From NCBI GenBank assembly GCA_030522415.1, contig CM060121.1, positions 16,853,642 through 16,917,641 on the forward strand: 64,000 nucleotides of DNA, in the 5' to 3' direction. Positions 9,153-20,779 of the stretch are shown piece by piece (position 1 is the stretch's first letter; each line of letters starts with the position of its first letter). A program made the translations under genes and the position numbers. This DNA comes from Channallabes apus. Lineage: Eukaryota > Chordata > Actinopteri > Siluriformes > Clariidae. Below the pieces are notes generated by a model. It was not told the origin of the DNA and did no database searches. It saw only the letters and a list, made by a program, of their open reading frames with translations.

Positions 9153-9398
9153 GAGCAGTGGTGATTCAGTCGGTTAAGGCTATGGGTTACTGGGTTACTG
9201 TTTGGAAGGTTGGGAGTTCGAGCCACAGCACTGCCATATTGCCACTGTTGAGCCCTTGAGCACGGCACTTAACCCCTTTCTGCTCTAGGGGCTCTGTATC
9301 CTGGCTGACCCTACATTCTAACCCCAGTTTCCTACCTGGGATATGTGAAAAATTTATTTCACTGTGCTGTAAGGTACATTTGACAAGCAACAGAATCT
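9153..9398 (+). repeat. tRNA-derived SINE, second family (S2)
   Basis: After a T run (9134-9152) come a head with an A-box-like stretch (9162-9180, GATTCAGTCGGTTAAGGC) and a B box (GTTCGAGCC at 9216-9224), the internal polymerase III promoter of a tRNA-derived SINE. The body contains GAGCCCTTGAGCACGGCACT followed by TAACCCC, a motif common to several fish SINE families. The copy ends near the T run at 9398. A free-standing tRNA gene is excluded because no acceptor stem can form. Confidence 0.75.
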
Positions 9399-9477
9399 TT
9401 TTTTTTTCCTGAAGACATCCTCTAAAGACGTTCTACATTCCTACCCGATGGTTACTTTAGGTTCACGCATATTCACA

Positions 9478-9712
9478 CTCGCTCATTCATTTATATACAG
9501 TACTGCTTGTCCTGTACAGGGTCGTGGGAGGCCTGGAGCCTATCCCAGGTAACACAGGGCACCGGGCATGGTACACCAGAGGACATAAGCACACACATTC
9601 ACTATCACTTATGCTAAACCAGAAAAACATGCAAACTCCGGGCACATAGATGGAAAGTGTAAATCAAACCCTCGACCATGGATGTGTTAATGTGCCATCC
9701 GGTTCACACCTA
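9478..9712 (-). repeat. S1 SINE, antisense, with a CAGTA insertion
   Basis: The S1 tail region reads TATA-CAGTA-CTGCTTGTCCTG, where other copies read TATACCGCTTAATCCTG. The extra five bases (9498-9502) follow a TA, see findings. The middle of the body is deleted relative to the full copy. Confidence 0.7.
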
Positions 9713-9759
9713 TTTTCTCTAACATACAAGGGGTGTTCAATTGAAAGCATAACTTTTGA

Positions 9760-10305
9760 GTATATTTTGGGATCCATTCCAAGCCAACAAAAATGTTCAA
9801 CTGGGAGGAGCTTTCACCTGCATTGTTAAATTATATTTAATAATGTCCTTTTATTTGGCGACATAGTGACTTAGTGATTCGCACTGTCGCCTTCCACCTT
9901 CAGGGTCCGGTTTGCATGTTCTCCCCATGCTAGGTGGGTTTCCTCCGGGTTCTCTGGTTTCCTCCCACAGTCCAAACCCATGCAGATTCGTAATCGGTTT
10001 CCCAAATTCCCTGTAGTGTGTGAAAGAGCACATGTATGTGTGTACAGTATGTGTGCCCTCCATCCAGGGTGTATCCTGCCTTGTGCACTAAGTCTTCAGG
10101 ACCCCCGTGACCCTGAATACAGGATAAAGTGGTATAGGTGCTGTCTTTTTATTTGCTGTTAGTTAATGTGTCACGAATGAAACCTTGAATCTCACCAACT
10201 TTTCAGACTACTTGATAGGCAGAAAAAAAACAAGAATTTAGATCTTACAATCATTTTCATTCAAATTAGAGTATTAGAACCCTGTAACCTGTGCAGACAT
10301 ATGGC
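9760..10305 (+). repeat. Segmental duplication, copy 2
   Basis: This is the partner of 5890-6465 in direct orientation, about 3.9 kb away, with SINE and both flanks shared. The Tc1 element lies between the copies and is younger. Confidence 0.7.
9850..10140 (+). repeat. S1 SINE, sense orientation
   Basis: Starts at the tRNA-like head (GACATAGTGACTTAGTGATT) and ends at GGATAAAGTGGTATAGG. It carries a CAGTA insertion after TA at 10045-10049 relative to the S1 consensus. Confidence 0.7.
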
Positions 10306-10395
10306 GCAAATGAGGTGGACAGGCTACTTCATAAACACAGGTGTGTGTTAGAAATGTATTTATACCCAAAACACAATGCAAATCAGACAGATTTG

Positions 10396-10640
10396 ATTAG
10401 GGTGGCTCAGTGCTGCATTGCAGCCTAACAGCTCCAGAGTCCTTGGTTTGAGCCTGAACCTGAGTTAATATCTGTCAAAAATTTTGTAAAGGTCTATGTT
10501 TCCTTCCCACCTCATAAAAATCATGCCAGAGGATGGACTTAGCGGCTACAAATTAAATCTAGGTGTGATGAGTGTGTATGCATGGTGCAAAGTGATGGAC
10601 TTGCAACTCATCCGAGCTGTATTTCTTCCCACCTTGAAAC
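10396..10640 (+). repeat. Old S1-like SINE, strongly diverged
   Basis: GGGTGGCTCAGTGCTGCATT, CCAGAGTCCTTGGTTTGAGCC and TTCCTTCCCACCTCATAAAA follow the order of the S1 head and body. The tail is lost. Confidence 0.45.
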
Positions 10641-11479
10641 ATGCAAGCGATTGCACTGTACAAACTTAGACCTGTGTAATACTAAAACAATTCCCAGTCT
10701 TCTATTTTGCCGAATACACAATGTGAATGGAGTTTGAGGGATGAACTAGTTACAGATAACGATAATGTACCACTTTTTTATTTTTACTATCACTGGAAGT
10801 CATTGTGGAAGTGTGTAAAGACCTTGAGTAAATATTGCAGAGATCCTTGACATTCTCCTTAACCTAGCAATTTACTATGCACATTATTTTTTCTTTTTTA
10901 GAAGAAAAGAAGAATATATACCTGTATATCTGTAGAATGTGTAGGAACACATTCTTCTTACTATAATACAAAAATAATTTTTTGATTTGCTGTTATTGTA
11001 GGGTAAAGTAATGGACCAAGAGGTTAAATAAAAAAGGATCATATTCATAGAAAGAGGATTGATAATGAATAAAAGTCATTAAGTGCCATTAGCTTGTCCA
11101 TGTCCTGTGGATGTGGATGTGGTTATGAGGACAAAGCTGAATTGCATCTATCAGTTGATGCTGTGCAGTGCGGGCATGTTTTACATTGGCTAAGCCCCTT
11201 ATGGTGGAGTTAATACATTTATATCACATTTTATATTGTATTAATATGTATATTTTAGATTATGCCCAGAAACTTAGTTACACATACTATATTTGAAACA
11301 TAAAAAATAAAAAAACTCATACAGCATCACATATTTAAAGTTAAAGCCCCCTCTAGTGGCCATCAAGATGGCTTACAAATGAGCATACTGAAATTGGTGT
11401 TAGTTCATATTTTGTTCCTAGAAGAACAATATTTTAAATTACACAATAAAAATTGTTGTAATACACTTGTTGTAATAAG
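10641..11479. other. AT-rich intergenic, nothing recognised
   Basis: No gene, splice pattern or nameable repeat is visible. Confidence 0.5.
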
Positions 11480-11534
11480 AACAACAACGACAACAACAAC
11501 AACAACAACAACAATAATAATAATAATAATAATT
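11480..11534. repeat. Compound microsatellite (AAC)n(AAT)n
   Basis: About nine AAC units, with one AACGAC interruption, pass directly into about nine AAT units. Confidence 0.95.
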
Positions 11535-11944
11535 CCTAAATAGAAGCTATATCTCGGACCACTGGATCTGGTAGATACCAGCTTCTTTTCAAATCCACAC
11601 AGGTGAAGTCATGCCTGTCTGCACAAAGAACAAAGCTTTTTCTCCACTCACAGAGCGCTGTCTGTCACGACTCTCTCCAGATGAACATTCCTGCAGTGAG
11701 AAACAAAGGAAAGAAGGCGAAGGGCTTTTAGCTCAATGTGACTTTCATGACACATGCAATCCTGTCAAACCTGTATGCAATTAACCATTTGGATTGTTAA
11801 CACACCAGATTGTTTCAACACAGAAATATTCGCATATCCCTCAAAAGTACCTCATTAGTGAGTTAAGGCATATTGCCATATCCCTCATTTAGTCTGTGTA
11901 CATCATGCAGGTTGTCTCAACAGCAACAACAAAAAAAAGATTTT
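11535..11944. other. Intergenic, mostly non-repetitive
   Basis: 11541-11760 has balanced composition without repeat hallmarks and could be single-copy. No gene is visible. Confidence 0.4.
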
Positions 11945-13030
11945 CTTTCAGAATTTAATTAAAAAAGTGAAACTCATATGTTCTAGATTCATTTCCTGTA
12001 AAGTTAAATATGTTTTTTTGTTGTTGTTTGTATGTCATCTCAAAATATTAGAATATTTTCTAAGATCAATTAAAAAAGGTTTTACAATACAGAAATGTCC
12101 AGCTTCTGAAAGAAGAACGTTAATTTCTACACTTAATACTTGATCAAGCTTATTTAGGATGAATTACCGCATCAGTGTGCCATAGCATGAGGCTCAGTCT
12201 GCGGTACTGCTGATGTGTTGTTGAGGACAAGGTTGCCTTGATATCAGCCTTTAGCTCATCTGTGTTGTTAGATGTTTTTCATCTCTCTCCTGACAACAGC
12301 ACATAGATTCTCTATGGGGTTCCGGCCAGATGAGACTTCAAGCAAATTGGATTCTGCGCCTCTCCACCAGACCTTGGGACATTGATAAATGCTAAATTTA
12401 CTTTCATCTGAAAAGAGGACTTTGGGTCACTGAGCAACAGTGCAATTCTGACATTGTCCTGACATTGTCTCTGGTTCAGGAGTGATATACAGAAATACAA
12501 CAGTTGTAGCCCATTTCCATTTTCTGTATATGGTGGCTCTTGATGCACTAACTCTAGCCTCACGCCACTCCTTGTGAAGGTCTCCCTACGGTTTGAATAT
12601 TCTTAAGGCTGCAGTGTACCTTCCAGTGTACCTTCCAGTTAACACCTTCTACCTTCCAGTTAACTTTCCACAAATATGCTTTGATACAGCACTCTGGGAA
12701 CAATTAGACCCTTCAGGAATGACCTTCTGTGGCTCACCCTATTTGTGGAGGGTGTCGATGAGACAACTGTCAAGTCAGCAGTCTTTCCCATGATTGGGGA
12801 CACATATACTAAGCTAAACTGGGAGATGCACATTATTTATATTTATTATTATTGATATTATTTATTCTTTAATTTTTATTATTATTTATTATACATATTT
12901 ATTATTGTATTAATGTCCTCAAACAAATCAAATAATAATCAAAAAAACCAAAATTTATTAAAATAATGATTTTAAATGAAATGAGTCTAGGATATATGAA
13001 AGTTCAACTTTTTGAATTAGCTAATGAAAA
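11945..13030 (-). mobile_element. Degenerate Tc1-like transposon
   Basis: The outer parts match each other in inverted orientation (AAAAAGTGAAACTCATATG near 11960 against ATATATGAAAGTTCAACTTTT near 12993). Between them lies an antisense transposase relic. The central domain is deleted and an AT-rich ATT tract (about 12835-12935) has expanded inside. The ends belong to the family whose shorter relative sits at 37606-38052. Confidence 0.75.
12150..12791 (-). pseudogene. Tc1 transposase relic
   Basis: Reading antisense, the start codon at 12791-12789 gives MGKTADLTV. A later frame (12563-12312) contains PLLNQRQ and GEAQNPICLKS, both familiar from Tc1 transposases. The region before 12312 encodes an NPIENL catalytic-Glu motif in yet another position. 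Frameshifts and a large internal deletion remove the first and second catalytic Asp regions, so it is dead. Confidence 0.75.
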
Positions 13031-14837
13031 ACCCCTTTCCACATTTATTATACTACACAATAATACATTTATTATTATTTTTTTAATACCCTGTATTTTA
13101 TCCATTTTGAGCATTTTATCTCTTGGTAATCATTCTATACACTATATTCTATACACAAAACTCCCCTCTTGCCCCAGTTAATGGAGACATTATTGCTGTT
13201 GATTGACAGACTTAAATTTATTGTTTGTAGCGTTAGTTTGAGGAAGGTGAGTATGTTATTGGAAATATTTCAGAACTTTGGCTCTTTCTTGTTCCATTTC
13301 TTTTCTGTGCAGAAGTTAGACTTGGAAAATGTGCATAATGAGAAAACTTTTTGTTTGATCTGCCAATAAATGAATCACTGAACAGAAAATACAGAAATTA
13401 AATATTTAGTCAATAAGTCAGTAGCAAATCTACTGGATAAGGGAAAAAACAACACACGCTTTCACAGCTAAATAAATAAAAAATACAGAAATAATTGAAT
13501 AAAAAACAAAAAGAAATTAAAAAATCAAGACAATAATGAGTTGTTGTCGTGTGGCCGAGTTACTATTACCCTGCCAGAGGTAATAATATCACTTGGAAAT
13601 AATTACAATTATATTATATTAATTAATAAAATTGCACAAAAATGCACAAAACAAGTTAGACAACTTTAATTATCACAGTTCATGTATGAACAGTCAGTAT
13701 AAACAGTTAGTGCCCCCTGTAAATTGTAATCCTAACAACTCACATTAGAAGCAGTGCATTAATACAAACCTGTGATGTACCTTGAGGTTGGCACGAATTT
13801 AAAGCGTTTGAAAGCAGAAGGCAAAAGAAGTGCCATGAGTTTTAAAAAAAAACTTTGCATTTTCTCCTCAGGACTTCATTCATGCTCTTGCCACTGAGTG
13901 GTGCTGTGTTCCAATATTTTATTTGTAACATACCGTAGCTCAGGGACGTTGCTCTGAGTGGGACAAAGTCAGGGTGGTCCTTTAGATCTATTACTTGAAA
14001 CCTAGACAACGGAATCATTTAACAAAATATATGCCTTTACAAAAATGTGTCATTCACCACCGCCAAACCATTTACTAGAAATTGCTTGTGATATGACATT
14101 TCATAAGCGAATGAAATGTCTTTCAGATCATAATGCAATAATGTCCACCTTGTTGGAACCCAATATGAAGACACAATATAGTCTGGCCTGTTCTGTGCAG
14201 TGACCCAGCTTGCCCTGTGGACCTGAGAGTTCATTACGGACATCCAGCTGCTCCGAGTGTGACGAAGCCAGGGTCAGATTAGGGTCACGTCTAACAGGGA
14301 CCACCCAGGTCCAAGGATGTCATCCATTCAAGAGAACATATGCTGAAAAGAGGGCCACAGTAAAATATGTGCGAAGAAGGAGCGTAAAATAGTCGTACGG
14401 TTGTAGTGGACACAGCAGGCTTTTGACAGTCTACTGAATGACAGTTTTCAGGGGGGTTACACACGCTGACCTCTAACTGTAAGTGAAGCCATAAAACAAT
14501 GAATGACTTTTAAATAAAAAAGATCTATAGTTTAGGATTCCCCTTTGTGTAGGCAGACTTTATCAGACACATCACCATTCAGCTATGCAGTACCAATAGC
14601 TTGGAATGTTTTAACCCCATTAAATCATGTGGAAATATTTTCTCTTATCTGTACAGTAGCAATAGCTTTATTAGCTAAGCATGTTTTCACATGTGAGGAA
14701 TTTGCCTTGGCAAGTGCTTGCACAAGAATATTACAGGTTAGAATTAAATATAGGAGTTTATCAAATAAAATTTGGCTATTAGTAATAAAAGGATGGATAT
14801 AATGTAAAAAAATAAAATAATTAATGACCAACAAGCA
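13031..14837. other. AT-rich intergenic, nothing recognised
   Basis: Several A/T-rich tracts occur. No open frame shows a domain. 14130-14400 has more balanced composition and a 60-residue open frame without recognisable similarity. Confidence 0.5.
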
Positions 14838-14850
14838 TTACATGTTATCA

Positions 14851-14967
14851 TTCATTCATTCATTCATTCATCTTCTATACCGCTTAATCCTGTGTTCAGG
14901 GTCGCGGGGGACCTGGAGCCTATCCCAGGAGACTTCGGGCACTAGGCAGGGTACACCCTGGACAGGG
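14851..14967 (-). repeat. 5'-truncated S1 SINE with perfect target-site duplication
   Basis: The 117-bp insert is bracketed by TTACATGTTATCA at 14838-14850 and 14968-14980. On the minus strand it ends in GGATTAAGCGGTATAGAAGA followed by TGAATGAATGAATGAATGA, the S1 3' end. Truncation at the 5' end, a short tandem-repeat tail and a 13-bp duplication are signs of LINE-driven retrotransposition. Confidence 0.92.
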
Positions 14968-14980
14968 TTACATGTTATCA

Positions 14981-15475
14981 ATAAAATAGAATTATGAAAA
15001 GGACACACACAAACACATTTGAACTTTCAACTATGCAGAATAGCAGAACACAGTTATTAGAGTAAAAACCATTTTTATTTCTCTGTATAAACCCTGCTAA
15101 ACTAATGCACTGATCCCAGGGTTTCACTAGTGCATCTAGTACCGTCAAAGTAGAACGTTTTTCTCAGTATGCCAGAGCCATGATTGGATTGCCTGCTTAT
15201 TGCATACAATGCTGGCCTCCCAGGAACTGCTTTAATGTCCCTCATGTGAAAATCATTTGGAGTGACAGCAGGAATATACAGTATAGGGATGTGGTAATAA
15301 CTCACAGCCGAGTTCCTGTAATGTGCAAGTGGTGAATGATTGTGTGCAAGTTCTCACAGACAATGCGTCTGTTCTAAAAAGGTTGTCTGCTGAACGACTG
15401 CAGTGGGTTCAGAGTCACCAACTCAGCCGGGATTGTTTTATACACAAGAAACACACACATTTTAACCCTCTCGTT
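14981..15475. other. Intergenic, nothing recognised
   Basis: No gene-like or repeat feature can be named. Confidence 0.5.
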
Positions 15476-15600
15476 TTAACCAAGCCTGGATAAAATGAGA
15501 GGGTTGTGTCAAGAGGGGCATCCGGCATAAAATCTGTGCCAAGTTGCTATTGCCATGGCGACCCTTTGATGGAAGAGGACGAAAGACCAACAACAAAGGC
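15476..15600 (+). repeat. LINE 3'-end fragment (L2-like)
   Basis: AAGCCTGGATAAAATGAGAG, GGGCATCCGGCATAAAA and TGGCGACCCTTTGATGG follow the order of a very common fish LINE 3' end. The same block recurs at 26740-26900. The exact family name is uncertain. Confidence 0.6.
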
Positions 15601-16221
15601 TCCAAATATATATTATGTATGTGTGTGTGTGTGTGTTTTATTTTTATATACTGTATATATATGGTACTTGGCACTCACTACACTTTCTCCTCAGGGGGTC
15701 AGTGTTCTGACAGAAATGACACTAAAAGCATTCCAGTACTGCTGCCTGAGTCACAGTGTATTATGAAGTTCGTAGACACATGTGTTTGCAAATTTACCTG
15801 CAGGAACTAAGTTGTTTGAGGCGGATGTGACTGAACTTGCTGTTTAGCGCCTAATGCAAAATTTCTGCCATAACTACACTGTAGCCAAAACTCATCTTGT
15901 GAGGTTGTAAATCTGGTATATTCATTTAAATAATGTTTCTTTAATAATGTCTCAAACAGGCGATTAGGAATCACTTCTAATCAGAAAAGTAAACAGCATA
16001 CATTTGGAAAGACGATCTGCAAACGCAAGCTGTTAAAACAAAATCTACTTTATATTTCCATGCAAAAATACTTAAAGTTAATACTTCTTAATTGATTGAT
16101 GTGAAAAACTTAAATACTACTACCACTACTAATACTGATAACAATAATAACAGCAATCATCATCATCATCATCGTCGTCATCACCATCATTGTGATGCCT
16201 CTTGGTATTTTGGGATATAAC
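15601..16221. other. Intergenic with short GT and ATC repeats
   Basis: A short (GT)n lies at about 15617-15635 and an (ATC)n run at about 16158-16172. Nothing else is recognised. Confidence 0.5.
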
Positions 16222-16223
16222 TA

Positions 16224-16705
16224 CACACTAGATGGCCAAAAGTATTTGGACACCAGTTTATCACAAATCCTCATGGTCTTGCTGAACATCCCATTTCCAA
16301 TGTATTTCCCCTTTGCTGTTACAATAACCTCCACTCTTCTTGGAAGGTATTTCACCACTGCATGGTGGCTGGGAACTGATTTTGTACGAGAAGGCATGGA
16401 GTGTGATTCATGTTCCGGTTCATCCCAAAGTTGTTCGGTGTGGCTGAGGTTAGAGCTCCACACATGTTCAAAACACATGAACCTTGGCAAACTATTACTT
16501 CACAAACATCACTCTGTGGGCACAGAGGCATTGTCATGCTAGAACAGGTTTTTACATCTCAGTTCCAGTAAAAGAAAATTCTAATTCTACAGCACACAAA
16601 GACATCCTGTTAAAATCTGTCCTTCCGTGTTTGTCGCTGTGGTTTGGAGAAGATCCAGATACTGTACTGGTGATTAGGTGTCTGTATACTTTTGATCTTA
16701 CAGTG
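16224..16705. mobile_element. Non-autonomous Tc1/mariner-type element (MITE)
   Basis: The 482-bp insert is flanked by TA (16222-16223, 16706-16707). Its ends are imperfect inverted repeats (CACACTAGATGGCCAAAAGT against CACTGTAAGATCAAAAGTAT). It contains TATTTGGACACC and CATCCCATTTCC, known from a widespread fish MITE. The open frames across it are chance. Confidence 0.75.
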
Positions 16706-16707
16706 TA

Positions 16708-17982
16708 ATTTACTCCGTTTTGAAAAACCTATGTCGTGTAGAATTAAATAAAGGCGAGAGACGTCTGGCAGAGGACGTAAAATGACAATATTGGAAAAAT
16801 AGATGAGGTTCTAGATGTGATCTGAGGAAAGCACAGAAAGTGTGGAAAAAGGGAAACCCTTTACTGAGTTCATTCTCTTCCCTGGACTCCTAGGTATTCC
16901 CTCATGCTTGCACTCTTTCTCATTAGGAACATAATTCATTCCACCAGCTGCAGGATGTAGACAAAACATGAGTCTTGAATATGAGTAATTGTGACTAAGT
17001 GAGAGATGAGTGACTAATAACCCAGGAATTAAGTTGCTAAGCCATCATATGTAATAAGCTTTAACAGACAGCAGGTTTAATATGTGGCTCTGTGTGGTCA
17101 GATTGCTGGGGTGTTGTTTCAAGCTTGGACCTTTGTTTCCACTGAGATGGACTGAAATTGTCTGCACAGGACTCTCATATATTAGATTAGCTCAGAATCA
17201 AATGGATTTGTCTACCACATTTATTTGTGGTCTGTTCAGTCCTGACTTGCTTATGCGAGGGGATTTTGGGCCAAAACACACAGACGGAATATAATCACAT
17301 ACTGAATTGGCTCAATGTTTTTCTATTTGATTAGTGTTTTCTTTCAATTATTTATTTTATTTCATTTCTTTTTTTTCTTTTAAGTGTGCTTCTAAAATAA
17401 GATACAGTGAACATTTTCTGTTTCGTGGCTTACGTAGGGCAGAGAATCGCATCCATGTTTAAGACAAGTTTTAATAGAAACGTCATGAAGCATGCAGGAA
17501 GAAAATGTCGGTTAATGCATGATTAGCTTCCCTTAAGTGAATGTTCACACTCGAAGGACCTGCCTTGGGTTGAAAATAATGCAAACGAGAATACAAAAGT
17601 TTAAGCAGTGTAAGTTTTGCAGTTATGGAATCAAATGTGTCCAAAGAGGTCTTCACTCCAGAGCTATAACTTGGCAAAAGACAAGCTGAAGACTAAAACG
17701 CACTTTCAACGCACCGATCAACACTTGTGTTGTTTTCTTAAGATAAAGTCACAAGAAAAAGCCAGGACTGCTGAACTCTTTCTTATTTAGAACTGGGTCT
17801 TAGAACTTGTTATGAATATGTAGTTGTGATAACATGTTGCTTAGAAACAAAACCATTGGCCTAGTAAATCTCAGAAGGTAATTACTTAAATAAACATGTA
17901 ATCTCTAAAATCCTAAGTAAAGCAAGGCTGTTAAAGCCAGAAGAACTTGTGATAACTGATCCTGAAACCACAGGAGAGGAAA
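16708..17982. other. Intergenic, nothing recognised
   Basis: It has mixed composition with a T-rich tract near 17340-17385. No coding or repeat signal. Confidence 0.5.
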
Positions 17983-17991
17983 GAGATGATA

Positions 17992-18035
<44 letters not shown>

Positions 18036-18045
18036 AATGATGATA
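17983..18045. repeat. (ATG)n microsatellite
   Basis: About 18 ATG units with ATA interruptions at each end. It creates a His-rich antisense open frame that is not a gene. Confidence 0.95.
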
Positions 18046-18470
18046 GCAGTTGTGGTAATCACAGAGGAGGGTAATTTTTTCCTCAGTTGTTGTCACGGAG
18101 ATAATGAAGCATGATGTTCTGACACATAATGTGAAGATGAATTTAGTCATCCTGTTGCCATTTGTTCAGTGTGAGGACTGAACGAGGACTTAAGACCTCT
18201 ATTGTCCAGCAGATGCATGGGGAGACTTAATGATATAATAAGGACATCTAGTTAATTTGGTTGGGCATAAGCCAAGTTGCTATTTCTATTGCAGTGTAAC
18301 TATTAAAGTCTCAGATAGAATGCTAATAATATGTTTTTTCTGGTTTGAAAACGTGTCCTTCAGTGATGAACTCAAGTGATACAAAATCTGATTTAGAAAA
18401 AAAAAATCACATGAGTTTCTGTGCTATTAGGTCATAGAAAGATGTAGTAAGGTTGTGGTTTCAAACCGTC
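18046..18470. other. Intergenic, nothing recognised
   Basis: No recognisable signal. Confidence 0.5.
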
Positions 18471-18482
18471 TGCTTCTATAGA

Positions 18483-19481
18483 TCCAGGGGCAGCAGCTTC
18501 AGCAGGGATACCCAAACTTCCCTCTCCCTGGCCACTTCTTCCAGCTCTTCCGGGGGGATCCCAAGGCGTTCCCAGGCCAGCCGAGAGACATAGTCCCTCC
18601 AGCGTGTCCTGGGTCTTCCCCGGGGTCTCTTTCCGGTGGGGCGTGTCCGGAACACCTCACAAGGGAGGCGTCCAGGGGGCATCCTAAATAGATGTCCAAG
18701 CCACCTCATCTGGCTCCTCTTGATGCGGAGGAGCAGCGGTTCTACTCTGAGCCCCTCCCGGATGACTGAGCTTCTCACCCTACCTCTAAGGGAGAGCCCA
18801 GACACCCTGCGGAGGAAACTCATTTTGGCCGATTGTATTCGCGATCTTGTTCTTTCGGTCATGACCATAGGTGAGGGTAGGAACGTAGATCGACCAGTAA
18901 ATTGAGAGCTTTGCCTTTTGGCTCAGCTCCTTCTTCACCACGACGGAACGATACAGAGCCCGCATCACTGCAGACGCTGCCCTGATCCGCCTGTCGATCT
19001 CCCGTTCCATTTTACCCTCACTCGTGAACAAGACTCCGAGATACTTAAACTCCTCCACTTGTGGCAGGATCTCACTCCCAATCCTGAGAGGGCACTCCAT
19101 TCTTTTCCGGCTGAGGACCATGGCCTCAGATTTGGAGGTGCTGATTCTCATCCCAGCCGCTTCACACTCGGCTGCGAACCCATCCAGTGAGAGCTGTAGG
19201 TCACAGGGTGATGAGGCCAACAGAACAACGTCATCTGCAAAAAGCAGTGACCCAATCCTGAGCCCACCAAACTGTACCCCCTCAATGCCCTGGCTGCGCC
19301 TAGAAATCCTGTCCATAAAAATTATGAACAGGATCGGTGACAAAGGGCAGCCCTGTCGGAGTCCTACTCTCACTGGAAACAGGTCCGACTTACTGCCAGC
19401 AATGCGGACCAAGCTCCGACACCGGTTGTACAGGGACCGGACAGCCCTTAACAGGGAATCCGATATCCCATACTCCCGGAG
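18483..19481 (-). mobile_element. 5'-truncated Rex3 retrotransposon
   Basis: The 999-bp insert is bracketed by a perfect 12-bp target-site duplication, TGCTTCTATAGA (18471-18482, 19482-19493). It is antisense and very similar to the 3' third of the full Rex3 at 29642-32992, starting within the RT domain. At its 3' end it lacks about 34 bp of the normal end and keeps one TGGA tail unit. Confidence 0.93.
18486..19480 (-). pseudogene. Rex3 RT C-terminal fragment, frameshifted
   Basis: It encodes the RT part from the REYGI region through the FADD active site ([14 protein letters not shown]) and the C-terminal [14 protein letters not shown] region. A 14-bp deletion after YGH, relative to the intact copy, shifts the frame and splits it into two open frames (19412-18786 and 18868-18476). 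It has no endonuclease and is not functional. Confidence 0.9.
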
Positions 19482-19493
19482 TGCTTCTATAGA

Positions 19494-19950
19494 GCCACTG
19501 TTAAATAAAGATGAATACTACAGCTACTGTATGTACTGTATCTGCAACTTTGGATTGCATTTTGCATAACTTCAAATACAAACTAGTCCTTGTATGTTGG
19601 TCTTGTATAAATGGGGTAAGAAAACCTAATGCTTCACCTAGTCCTAACCTTAAACCTTGTAAATTTTCATATTGATTAAGTCATGCAAATGGTACTGTAT
19701 TATTATGAGTTGATTGAATATACTGTATATGGTGAGAGAGTAATAGCAGCAAATTTAAGCTATAAGTTCAACCATAGGTTTTTTTCCACTCCTTCCCGCC
19801 ATCTCAACATTAAGTCTTCTCCAGATTAAATTTCAGACACCAATTCAATCCTCACACCATAAAATTAGATCAAAGCTCAGGATGTGATTTTTTTTCACTA
19901 TTGATGATATGGCATACAATACTTATTCTTTTTACGAATTGAAAAGTTTT
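19494..19950. other. AT-rich intergenic
   Basis: Four TACTGTA words occur within 240 bp (19519-19735). Nothing else is recognised. Confidence 0.5.
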
Positions 19951-19979
19951 AATAAAATTTAATGTAATATGAATAATAT

Positions 19980-20359
19980 TTATTCATTCATTCATTCATT
20001 TTCTATACCGCTTAATCCTGTGTTCAGGGTCGCGGGCGACCTGGAGCCTATCCCAGGAGACTTCGGGCACTAGGCGGGGTACACCCTGGACAGGGTGCCA
20101 ATCCATCGCAGGGCACACACACATACACACACTCACACACCCAATCACACACTACGGGCAATTTAGGAACGCCAATTAGCCTAACCTGCATATCTTTGGA
20201 CTGTGGGAGGAAACCGGAGTACCCGGAGGAAACCGACCAAGCACGGGGAGAACATGCAAACTCCATGCACACAGAGACGGGAATCGAGCCCGGCCGGGGA
20301 ATCGAACCCAGACCCTGGAGGCGCAAGGCGACAGTGCCAACCACCACACCACCGCGCCG
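19980..20359 (-). repeat. Full-length S1 SINE (reference copy)
   Basis: On the minus strand it begins CGGCGCGGTGGTGTGGTGGT, a tRNA-like head with an A-box-like stretch. The B box is perfect (GGTTCGATTCC, reverse of 20298-20308). A body of about 250 bp follows, and the end is GGATTAAGCGGTATAGAAAA plus TGAATGAATGAATGAATAA. Imperfect duplications of about 30 bp starting AATAAAATTTAAT flank it (19951 and 20360 on). Its 3' end resembles that of Rex3 in this window, see findings. Confidence 0.9.
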
Positions 20360-20390
20360 AATAAAATTTAATTAAATGTATTATGAATAA

Positions 20391-20762
20391 AGGTGTAAGG
20401 ATATTTAATTTTATTAACCATAGTTTTTTAAAACTTAAAATACTTTTAAAAATTCTGTTTTGAGGCACCTGATTCGAAAATTTCATTTATTTTCAACATG
20501 AAAAACATATAAATTCATATAAAGAAATGTTGTCCATAAAGATGACAGCACATTATAAGAAGAGAAAAATGCTTTGGGAGAAACTGACAGTAATGGTATA
20601 GAAAATAATGGGCTGGCATTTATGGCAAATATGACAACATAGCACAAGGTCTGCCCAAGGTGAATTACCTTTGCATCATTAATTTCACAAAGCAGTTAAT
20701 TTTTACCCCTTTGGTTTAAGGGGGTTTAATGTTTTCACCTATATGATCTGTTTTAGCATGCT
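20391..20762. other. AT-rich intergenic
   Basis: Nothing recognised. Confidence 0.5.
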
Positions 20763-20779
20763 TTTCAATCTGTTCTTTT

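Noticed and set aside
9153..9230. Possible tRNA gene at the SINE head
   Set aside because: A and B boxes are present, but no cloverleaf or acceptor stem forms and the head continues into a SINE body. The same applies to the S1 heads.
16192..16542. 116-codon frame
   Set aside because: It runs across a MITE and reads through its non-coding body.
17905..18150. Frame with a poly-His run
   Set aside because: Produced by the (ATG)n microsatellite.
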